5,049 nucleotides of DNA, taken from positions 1 through 5,049 of the forward strand of contig JAJXVQ010000084.1 of NCBI GenBank assembly GCA_021782065.1, read 5' to 3'. A program made the position numbers and the translations under genes. This DNA is from Pseudomonadota bacterium (GTDB taxonomy: Bacteria > Pseudomonadota > Gammaproteobacteria > UBA1113). Positions 1-5,049 of this stretch are shown in pieces (the stretch's first letter is position 1; each line of letters starts with the position of its first letter). The notes below the pieces were generated by a model. It saw only the letters and a list, made by a program, of their open reading frames with translations. It was not told where the DNA came from and searched no databases.

Positions 1-1
1 A

Positions 2-619
2 CTGTGTGCTGTGTCGTGGGATTTACCCTTTGAATTATTTACCTTAGGTGGTGCGCTGTTGTGGATAGCATTTATCATCGCCTTGTATCGTTATCCTAAG
101 GGCTGTGTTTTTTGGAAACAACAGCCATTGCTTAGAGGCTTTGTGGCGCTGTTTGCTCTCATTGCTTTTTTAGCAAGTCTGATGCTATTAAAAGAAGCAA
201 CACCTACTTTGATCTTTCTATTATTGGCCATAGTATGGATAATGGATTCAGCGGCCTATTTTGCAGGTCGTTTGTGGGGCAAAAGGCCTTTGGCTTCACA
301 AATTAGCCCCAAAAAAACCATAGAGGGATTGTTAGGGGCATTATTGGTGGTCATGGTGTTATCTTTACCTTTAGTTTTATGGGTTAACCCTTATAAACAA
401 GCACCTTGGGCGTGGCTTTTATTAATTTTAATCACCGCCGTAGTGTCTGTATTGGGCGATTTAGTGGAAAGCATGGCAAAACGTATTTATGCCGTTAAGG
501 ATAGTGGCCATTTATTACCTGGACATGGCGGTATTTTGGATCGCATAGACAGTTTATTGGCCGCGACAGTTTGTTTTGCGTTAGGACAGAGTGTTATACT
601 TTATGCGGTCACAATTTGA
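2..619 (+). CDS. cdsA: Phosphatidate cytidylyltransferase (CDP-diacylglycerol synthase), 5'-truncated by the window edge
   Basis: CdsA is an inner-membrane enzyme that converts CTP and phosphatidate into CDP-diacylglycerol and pyrophosphate, the branch point for bacterial phospholipid synthesis. The family signature is intact near the C-terminus. Counting from the GTG at 11, it runs from about residue 154 (SMAKR) through KDSG (163-166) and GHGG (171-174) to LDRID (176-180). Upstream is the other conserved block, MDSAAYFAGR (78-87) followed by ISPKKTIEG (98-106). Several hydrophobic stretches (about 12-26, 43-60, 66-78, 108-125, 133-150 and 183-200) fit a polytopic membrane protein. The frame stays open to the window's left edge and E. 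coli CdsA is about 285 aa, so roughly 70-80 N-terminal residues lie outside. The GTG at 11 is probably an internal valine codon, not the start. The gene ends in TGA. rseP follows after 164 bp, which is looser than a tight operon junction. Confidence 0.95.
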   Translation: MCAVSWDLPFELFTLGGALLWIAFIIALYRYPKGCVFWKQQPLLRGFVALFALIAFLASLMLLKEATPTLIFLLLAIVWIMDSAAYFAGRLWGKRPLASQISPKKTIEGLLGALLVVMVLSLPLVLWVNPYKQAPWAWLLLILITAVVSVLGDLVESMAKRIYAVKDSGHLLPGHGGILDRIDSLLAATVCFALGQSVILYAVTI

Positions 620-627
620 GCTTTATA

Positions 628-645
628 TCATCCTAACTGCAGGCC
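628..645 (+). repeat. Probable remnant end of the 89-bp palindromic repeat family
   Basis: TCATCCT (628-634) and CTGCAGGCC (637-645), separated by AA, match the outer end of the element at 2176. There the same two blocks are separated by CGG. The match stops abruptly after GGCC: the GGGGATCCAG core of the full element is absent. The sequence is seen directly; calling it a decayed or partial copy is inference, and a chance match of this quality cannot be excluded. Confidence 0.45.
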
Positions 646-650
646 ATCTT

Positions 651-704
651 GCATTGTGAAAAATATTCACATATGAAGAACTATGCTCATATTTTTCTCA
701 ACGC
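651..704. repeat. Imperfect 16-bp inverted repeat (hairpin) between cdsA and rseP
   Basis: The left arm 651-666 (GCATTGTGAAAAATAT) pairs with the right arm 689-704 (ATATTTTTCTCAACGC) at 14 of 16 positions. The 22-nt centre contains a further short CATA/TATG pairing (670-673 with 682-685). No T-run follows either arm outside the stem, so it does not look like a standard intrinsic terminator. It could be an mRNA-stabilising or processing hairpin, or the interior of a degenerate palindromic element, since a repeat-end remnant lies just upstream. Confidence 0.5.
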
Positions 705-768
705 AATCTGACCTACATTTAGGCGCTAAAAACCTCAAACTATGACCGCACAAAGTATTGTCTAATAC

Positions 769-775
769 AAAGGAG
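769..775 (+). promoter_or_regulatory. Shine-Dalgarno of rseP
   Basis: AAAGGAG lies 8 nt before the TTG at 784. It decides the start: an in-frame stop (TAA at 763-765) lies just upstream and no ATG or GTG in this frame lies between that stop and the TTG. The strong site may compensate for the weak TTG initiation codon. Confidence 0.85.
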
Positions 776-783
776 AAAAGGAA

Positions 784-2145
784 TTGTCAGTTATAATCTC
801 AATCCTACTATTTCTAGTATCTATTTCTATTTTAGTCGCAGTACACGAATGGGGACATTTTATCGTTGCGCGTTGTTGCGGGGTTAAAACACTGCGTTTT
901 TCTATAGGCTTTGGCAAAGTGATTTGGCGTAAAGTAACGCGCAGCGGTTTAGAAATCGCAGTATCGGCAATTCCCTTAGGCGGTTATGTTAAATTCTTAG
1001 ATGAAAACGAAGGAAAGGTAACCTTAGCAGATCGACATTTTGCTTTTAATAGACAATCCGTTTTTAAACGCATAGCCATAGTCTTAGCGGGGCCTTTGTT
1101 TAATTTTCTATTTGCTATTGTCGTCTTTTGGCTTATGTTACTCATAGGGATTCATCAAGTGAAACCCATCATTGGCGAAGTAGTTCCCCATAGTTTAGCT
1201 GCTAAAGCAGGCTTTTTGCCCATGCAACGTATTGTTGGTATTAACGACGATAAAGTTGCTTCCTGGCAAGATATACGCCTTGCTTTATATGGCAAACTAG
1301 CCGAAGACAAACCTATATTGGTATGGGTACGCGGCCCTAATGATGCTGCTGCACATTCCATCATGGTCAACGTATCGGGAATACGACTAGATGAAAATAA
1401 TGTCGATATCTTAGAAGATTTTGGTGTATTTCCCTTTGCTTTAGATGTGCCCGCTATAGTCGATCTAGTCGAACCTAAAAGTCCAGCCGCAGCCATAGGC
1501 CTACGACAGGGCGATAAAATTATCAGCATCAATGGTCTACCAATTAATAATTGGCAACAATTGTTAGAGCACATCACAGGTTTAGGCGGCCAAACGATCA
1601 ACTTAACTATTTTGCGTAATGATGTGAAAGAATCACTGAGTGTGACATTGGGGAAACGCATCGATCATCAAGGTGAAGAACGCGGCTATTTGGGCGTTAG
1701 GGCCAAGCCATTGCCTATACCTAAAAATTTATTGGTGGTTAAAAGATACGGACCATTAACGGCTATTCCTATGGCGTGGAATGAGACTTGGCGTATGACC
1801 AGCCTATCGGTTAATTTAATGTATAAAATGATCACAGGTAAAATAGGTTTGAGTGGTATAGCGGGCCCCATAGGTATTGCAGAAGGGGCGGGTATAGTTG
1901 CTTATTCTGGTTTAGCTGCGTATTTAGGTTTTTTAGCTTTGATCAGTATAGGCTTGGGAATTGTAAATATATTACCCATTCCGGTATTGGATGGCGGATA
2001 TTTGTTCTATTTTTTAATAGAAATAGTGCGCGGTAAGCCATTATCAGATAGAGCTCAATTAATAGGCATAAAAATAGGCTTTTCAATTCTAGTTGCCCTG
2101 TTGCTGTTAGCCTCTTATAACGATATCATGCGTCTTTTACAGTGA
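784..2145 (+). CDS. rseP: RIP-type site-2 zinc metalloprotease RseP (sigma-E pathway)
   Basis: RseP is an inner-membrane zinc protease (family M50). In E. coli it cleaves the anti-sigma factor RseA within the membrane after DegS has cut it, and also clears remnant signal peptides. This protein is 453 aa, against 450 in E. coli. Segments in order: TM1 (about 3-23) carrying the zinc-binding HEWGH at 21-25; the membrane-associated loop with GFGK (42-45) and GGYVKF (66-71); TM2 (about 97-121); two tandem PDZ domains (about 127-215 and 222-309); the conserved SGIAGPIGIA segment (357-366); TM3 (about 377-397) with NILPIPVLDGG (395-405), where D403 is the third zinc ligand; and TM4 (about 431-447). 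All catalytic residues are present. The start is TTG, chosen from the Shine-Dalgarno at 769-775 and an upstream in-frame stop. cdsA precedes it and bamA follows, as in many gammaproteobacteria. Whether its substrate here is an RseA homologue cannot be seen in this window. Confidence 0.97.
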   Translation: MSVIISILLFLVSISILVAVHEWGHFIVARCCGVKTLRFSIGFGKVIWRKVTRSGLEIAVSAIPLGGYVKFLDENEGKVTLADRHFAFNRQSVFKRIAIVLAGPLFNFLFAIVVFWLMLLIGIHQVKPIIGEVVPHSLAAKAGFLPMQRIVGINDDKVASWQDIRLALYGKLAEDKPILVWVRGPNDAAAHSIMVNVSGIRLDENNVDILEDFGVFPFALDVPAIVDLVEPKSPAAAIGLRQGDKIISINGLPINNWQQLLEHITGLGGQTINLTILRNDVKESLSVTLGKRIDHQGEERGYLGVRAKPLPIPKNLLVVKRYGPLTAIPMAWNETWRMTSLSVNLMYKMITGKIGLSGIAGPIGIAEGAGIVAYSGLAAYLGFLALISIGLGIVNILPIPVLDGGYLFYFLIEIVRGKPLSDRAQLIGIKIGFSILVALLLLASYNDIMRLLQ

Positions 2146-2175
2146 TGCGGTTTAAGGCTGAAGATCCAGAACCTT

Positions 2176-2264
2176 GTCATCCTCGGCTGCAGGCCGGGGA
2201 TCCAGTTTCAATTCAGGTTTTACTGGATCCCCGACTGCGGCCTCGCGGCCCGGTCGAGGATGAC
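2176..2264 (-). repeat. 89-bp GC-rich nested palindromic element, copy 1
   Basis: The element has perfect 10-bp termini (GTCATCCTCG / CGAGGATGAC) and an inner inverted repeat GGGGATCCAG / CTGGATCCCC around a 17-nt AT-rich centre. The spacers between outer and inner repeats differ in length (10 nt left, 22 nt right). The right spacer carries an extra GCGGCC-containing unit, which gives the element a polarity. Read on the minus strand it matches the copy at 4799-4887 at 82 of 89 positions without gaps. It lies 31 bp after the rseP stop and 73 bp before the bamA start. As RNA it could form a strong two-step hairpin, but no T-run follows on the + strand, so it is not an obvious terminator. It resembles REP-type or MITE-like dispersed palindromes; no transposase is present in the window. 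Strand is assigned by arbitrarily taking the 4799 copy as plus. Confidence 0.92.
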
Positions 2265-2289
2265 AATGTTATAAATTTGCGCTTAACAA

Positions 2290-2317
2290 GTAACTTTGCG
2301 CGCATCTTGATATGTAA
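2290..2317 (+). promoter_or_regulatory. Weak sigma-E-like promoter candidate upstream of bamA
   Basis: GTAACTT (2290-2296) differs by one base from the sigma-E -35 consensus GGAACTT. After 15 nt comes ATGTAA (2312-2317), which matches 4 of 6 bases of GTCTAA. bamA is a sigma-E target in E. coli, and the candidate lies downstream of the repeat. Transcription would begin only about 13-15 nt before the bamA start codon, leaving barely enough leader for the ribosome binding site, so this is a weak call. Confidence 0.2.
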
Positions 2318-2327
2318 TGAGTATTAT

Positions 2328-2332
2328 AAGGA
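2328..2332 (+). promoter_or_regulatory. Shine-Dalgarno that decides the bamA start
   Basis: AAGGA ends 5 nt before the ATG at 2338. It lies inside the coding sequence if the earlier in-frame ATG at 2317 is used, and that ATG has no comparable purine-rich site before it. This favours 2338. Confidence 0.75.
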
Positions 2333-2337
2333 TAATT

Positions 2338-4764
2338 ATGAAACAAATGCTTAGATTATCGTTGATTTCTACTGCGCTATTGACGTGCCTTAGTGTACGT
2401 GCTTATGCAGAGGAATCATTTAAGGTCGATAAAATTGAAATACAAGGTTTAAAACGTATTAATGAAGGTACTGTATTAAATTATTTGCCTATACAGATTG
2501 GGCAAACCATTCAGCCTTCCGATACGGCTAAAATTATACGCGTATTATATAAAACAGGCTTTTTCAGCGATGTAACGTTGGATCACAAAGGCAATACTTT
2601 GATCGTTAAAGTGGTAGAAAAGCCAACGATCGGCCAATTTAAAATCAGTGGTAACAAAAGTATCCCGACTAAAACCTTGCGCAAAACTTTATCTGATTTA
2701 GGCTTTGCCGAAGGTCGTGTTTATGATCCTTCTTTATTAAGCAGCATACGCGATTCCCTGCAGCGCGAATATTATAACCGTGGTAACTATAACGCCACCG
2801 TGACTACAAAAGTAACGCATACTTCCAGTAACCGCGTTGACATTAATATTAATGTCTTCGAAGGGCCGTTGGCAAAGATCAGTGAGATTTCTATTATAGG
2901 CAATCATGCCTTCAAAGAAAAAGAATTGGTCAAACAATTTAGCTTATCGACTACAGGCATGTTTTCCTTTTTAACGGATAACGATAAATTTTCGCAAGAA
3001 AAATTGAATGGCGACTTAGAAACATTGCGTTCATTTTACATGGACAGAGGCTATGTGCAATTTAAAGTGGACAGTTCTGAAGTATTGTTGAGCCCGGATA
3101 AAAAGAAGGTAACGATCCTAGTTCACATTACAGAAGGGGATAAATTCACAGTCAGCGGCTATAAGATGGCCGGGACTTTTGTGGAGCCTAAAGAAAAATT
3201 AGAAAGATTTGTACACTTTGAGCCGAATGAAACCTTTAATCGCAAGAAAATAACCAATATCACCCAAGCCATGAGTAACACCATGGCCAATGACGGTTAT
3301 GTTTATGCTCACGTAGAACCTTTGCCCGAAGTAGACGCGGCTAAGAAACAAGTCTTTGTGACTTTCTTAGTGAGTCCGGGTAACCGTTACTATGTGCGCG
3401 ATATTAATTTCCATGGCAACGACAAAACCGAAGATCAAGTATTACGTAGAGAAATGCGTCAACAAGAAGGTGCGCCTTATTCTTTGTCTAAGTCTAAGCA
3501 ATCTGAAACCCGTTTAAATCGACTAGGTTATTTTAAAACCGTTAAAGTCGAGAATACTCCGGTCTCGGGCAGTGACGATCAGGTGGATTTAGACTTTACT
3601 GTAACTGAAGCACCGTCGGCGACTATGTCCTTAGGCGTAGGGTATACCAATACCTTAGGCTTCTTGGTGAATGCGGCTTATTCGCAGCCTAACTTTTTAG
3701 GTACAGGTAAAACCATAGGCGCGAATGCAACCGTCGCTTCGGGACAGCAAAGTGTGTCTCTTACCTATTTTAATCCTTATTACACCATAGATGGCGTGGG
3801 TAGAGGTTTTAGCGCATATGCTAATCACTATAACACTGATCAAACCTTGACCGACAGTGTCGCCTATCAAGAGAATAGCTACGGCGCCAATATGTTTTAC
3901 AATTTTCCTGTGAGCGAGCAAGATACTGTGAGCGCAGGCATAGGTTATGGGGCAACGTTGTTAAATACAGGGGATAGTGCCAGTGATGCTGTGATTAACT
4001 TTATGGATAATTACACTTTAGCTTTGCCTTTGCAACGTAATAGCAACGAAGTGGCAATCGATCCACTCACGGGCCAACCTATACCGTACCCTACACATGA
4101 AAGCATTTATAACATAAATTTAACCACTGCTTGGGGACATAACGGTTATGACAGGGCCATTTTCCCTACGCGCGGTTATTCCCATTCGCTCAGTGGCAGT
4201 GTGGCATTGCCTGGCGGCGGTACTAGCGTCAGTTATTATAAATTAGATTATACGGGCCGTGTGTATCAACCCTTGGGTAAGGGTTTTATAGCCTCGCTGC
4301 GTGGTGAAGTGGGTTATGGCGATGGTATTTTCGGTACGCAATATTTGCCCTTCTACCAAAACTTTGGTGCGGGTGGTATCGGTGTGCCGGGTGCGGTGCG
4401 CGGTTATCAAGGCTTTTCTATAGGTCCTAGAACTATGAATGCCGATGGCAGCGTAGTGACCGTTGGTGGTAATACCATGACGGTAGGCAGTGTAGAATTA
4501 ATTGTACCTACACCCTTAACCCCGGACAGTTTCCGAGTAACCACTTTTATGGATGCCGGTAATGTCTATAACTGGAATGGCGGTGCGCCTGCCGCTACGA
4601 CTGACGGTAATGGAAATGGCCCTATACGTTATTCAGCCGGTATACAAGGACAATGGCAGACGCCTATGGGACAAATCATATTCAGCTTGGCTAAACCGAT
4701 TAATCCACAGCCTAATGATGTGACCGAAGTGTTCCAATTCTCGGCGGGGACTTCGTTCTTGTAA
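2338..4764 (+). CDS. bamA: Outer membrane protein assembly factor BamA (Omp85 family)
   Basis: BamA is the essential core of the BAM complex, which folds and inserts beta-barrel proteins into the outer membrane. From the ATG at 2338 it is 808 aa (E. coli 810). An earlier in-frame ATG at 2317 would add seven residues ahead of the signal peptide and lacks a good ribosome binding site. The signal peptide has a basic start (MKQMLR), a hydrophobic core (about 7-20) and a likely cleavage after AYA (22-24). Five POTRA domains follow at about 27-94, 95-175, 178-266, 269-347 and 350-424, with typical GFFSDV (74-79), YYNRGNY (145-151), YMDRGYV (234-240) and LGYFKTVKVE (396-405) elements. The Omp85 barrel spans about 425-808 and carries the loop-6 VRGY motif at 687-690. 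Oddities: the last residues are GTSFL, so the protein ends in Leu instead of the usual terminal aromatic, and the mature protein has no cysteine. Two stops follow in tandem (TAA TAG). An 89-bp palindrome lies on each side of the gene. Confidence 0.97.
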   Translation: MKQMLRLSLISTALLTCLSVRAYAEESFKVDKIEIQGLKRINEGTVLNYLPIQIGQTIQPSDTAKIIRVLYKTGFFSDVTLDHKGNTLIVKVVEKPTIGQFKISGNKSIPTKTLRKTLSDLGFAEGRVYDPSLLSSIRDSLQREYYNRGNYNATVTTKVTHTSSNRVDININVFEGPLAKISEISIIGNHAFKEKELVKQFSLSTTGMFSFLTDNDKFSQEKLNGDLETLRSFYMDRGYVQFKVDSSEVLLSPDKKKVTILVHITEGDKFTVSGYKMAGTFVEPKEKLERFVHFEPNETFNRKKITNITQAMSNTMANDGYVYAHVEPLPEVDAAKKQVFVTFLVSPGNRYYVRDINFHGNDKTEDQVLRREMRQQEGAPYSLSKSKQSETRLNRLGYFKTVKVENTPVSGSDDQVDLDFTVTEAPSATMSLGVGYTNTLGFLVNAAYSQPNFLGTGKTIGANATVASGQQSVSLTYFNPYYTIDGVGRGFSAYANHYNTDQTLTDSVAYQENSYGANMFYNFPVSEQDTVSAGIGYGATLLNTGDSASDAVINFMDNYTLALPLQRNSNEVAIDPLTGQPIPYPTHESIYNINLTTAWGHNGYDRAIFPTRGYSHSLSGSVALPGGGTSVSYYKLDYTGRVYQPLGKGFIASLRGEVGYGDGIFGTQYLPFYQNFGAGGIGVPGAVRGYQGFSIGPRTMNADGSVVTVGGNTMTVGSVELIVPTPLTPDSFRVTTFMDAGNVYNWNGGAPAATTDGNGNGPIRYSAGIQGQWQTPMGQIIFSLAKPINPQPNDVTEVFQFSAGTSFL

Positions 4765-4798
4765 TAGTACCGACCGAAGGTCAGGAGTCTAGAGTTGT

Positions 4799-4887
4799 GT
4801 CATCCTCGGCGCGGCCGCGAGGCCGCAGTCGGGGATCCAGGAAAACTTGATTTGAAACTGGATCCCCGGCCTGCGGCCGAGGATGAC
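4799..4887 (+). repeat. 89-bp GC-rich nested palindromic element, copy 2 (inverted relative to copy 1)
   Basis: This copy has the same perfect 10-bp termini and the same GGGGATCCAG / CTGGATCCCC core as the copy at 2176-2264, in the opposite orientation. There are seven substitutions over 89 positions and no gaps. The longer GCGGCC-rich spacer is in the left arm here. Similarity ends sharply at GTCATC and GATGAC, with only an AA shared beyond one end, which marks these as the true boundaries. It starts 34 bp after the bamA stop. No clear target-site duplication is visible. A hairpin at the 3' end of bamA mRNA could slow exonuclease decay, as shown for REP elements in enterobacteria, but that role is inference. 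Confidence 0.92.
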
Positions 4888-4892
4888 AATAT

Positions 4893-4911
4893 GCTGCAGG
4901 CAAAGATGACA
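4893..4911 (+). repeat. Possible short remnant of the repeat's terminal end
   Basis: GCTGCAGGC (4893-4901), then AAA, then GATGACA (4905-4911) resembles the right end of the complete element just upstream, where CTGC and GGCC are followed by GAG and GATGACA. The similarity is short and gapped, so this is a tentative call. Confidence 0.25.
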
Positions 4912-4952
4912 GCGTTTGCGCTAGATGCGAGGACCACTTTTATCAGGCCAGT

Positions 4953-4982
4953 TTGACTATTCCTTAAAAAATATGGTACTTT
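4953..4982 (+). promoter_or_regulatory. Candidate sigma-70 promoter with extended -10, ahead of the next gene
   Basis: TTGACT (4953-4958, 5 of 6 to the -35 consensus) is followed by an 18-nt spacer and TACTTT (4977-4982, only 3 of 6). A TG at 4974-4975 makes an extended -10. It lies between the repeat and the Shine-Dalgarno at 5036, a suitable position for a separate promoter after the repeat-interrupted junction. The -10 hexamer is poor, so confidence is low. Confidence 0.3.
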
Positions 4983-5035
4983 CGATGCTCAAGTCAACGT
5001 AGGACTTTTAACATAATTCTGTATATATATTAACC

Positions 5036-5041
5036 AAGGAG
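5036..5041 (+). promoter_or_regulatory. Shine-Dalgarno of the next gene, which starts at or just beyond the window edge
   Basis: AAGGAG lies 8 nt before the end of the window, the usual distance to a start codon. No coding sequence of that gene is visible. In many gammaproteobacteria the gene after bamA is skp/ompH, a periplasmic chaperone for outer-membrane proteins, followed by lpxD. The identity here is inferred from synteny only. Confidence 0.6.
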
Positions 5042-5049
5042 ACGATCGT

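Noticed and set aside
11..13. GTG as the true start of cdsA
   Set aside because: The frame is open to the window edge, and the protein would lack about 70-80 residues compared with the family. The truncation is by the window, not the gene.
1155..1661. A 168-codon minus-strand open frame inside rseP
   Set aside because: It lies fully antisense to the two PDZ domains of rseP. The peptide shows no recognisable domain and the + strand gene is unmistakable.
2176..2264. Palindromes as intrinsic terminators or as a CRISPR array
   Set aside because: No T-tract follows either copy on the + strand. There are only two copies, 2.5 kb apart and in opposite orientation, with no spacer arrangement and no cas genes.
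2317..2337. Earlier ATG as the start of bamA
   Set aside because: It would place seven extra residues before the signal peptide and would put the AAGGA Shine-Dalgarno inside the coding sequence. The ATG at 2338 has the right spacing.
2142..2354. A 70-codon + strand open frame starting at GTG across the rseP-bamA gap
   Set aside because: It overlaps the rseP stop, reads straight through the 89-bp palindrome, and ends inside bamA in another frame. It has no ribosome binding site of its own. Dispersed palindromes often leave such spurious frames.
4772..4782. Small GACC-GAA-GGTC hairpin after the bamA stop as a terminator
   Set aside because: The stem is only 4 bp and no T-run follows.
1..5049. 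A new multi-gene defence or metabolic system
   Set aside because: All protein-coding space belongs to the well-known cdsA, rseP and bamA. No tRNA, rRNA, transposase, integrase or toxin-antitoxin gene was seen on either strand.

Overview
The window carries part of the conserved gammaproteobacterial envelope-biogenesis cluster, in the order cdsA - rseP - bamA, all on the + strand. The gene order, the family signatures and the protein lengths (RseP 453 aa, BamA 808 aa) are those of a gammaproteobacterium. The coding DNA leans AT-rich with frequent TTA and ATA codons, while the intergenic repeats are sharply GC-rich. That combination would fit a Legionellales/Coxiellaceae-like or similar host-associated lineage, but the genus cannot be fixed from this sequence alone.

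Layout: positions 2-619 hold the C-terminal part of cdsA (CDP-diacylglycerol synthase), whose N-terminus lies before the window. A 164-bp gap follows, holding a repeat-end remnant and an imperfect 16-bp hairpin. Then come rseP (784-2145, TTG start, strong ribosome binding site) and a 192-bp gap containing an 89-bp GC-rich nested palindrome (2176-2264). bamA follows (2338-4764). The last 285 bp contain a second copy of the 89-bp element in the opposite orientation (4799-4887), a possible promoter, and a strong Shine-Dalgarno at 5036-5041 for a gene starting at or just past the window edge. In related genomes that gene is usually skp/ompH.

How the genes work together: CdsA makes CDP-diacylglycerol, the precursor of inner-membrane phospholipids. 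RseP is the inner-membrane site-2 protease that, in E. coli, cleaves RseA to release sigma-E when outer-membrane protein folding fails. BamA is the outer-membrane insertase whose failure triggers that response. The cluster therefore joins membrane lipid supply, outer-membrane protein assembly and its stress sensor.

No new multi-gene system is visible. The most interesting non-coding signal is the pair of inverted, 82/89-identical palindromic elements bracketing bamA, with possible remnants of the same family elsewhere. The most interesting protein detail is a BamA that ends in Phe-Leu rather than in an aromatic residue.
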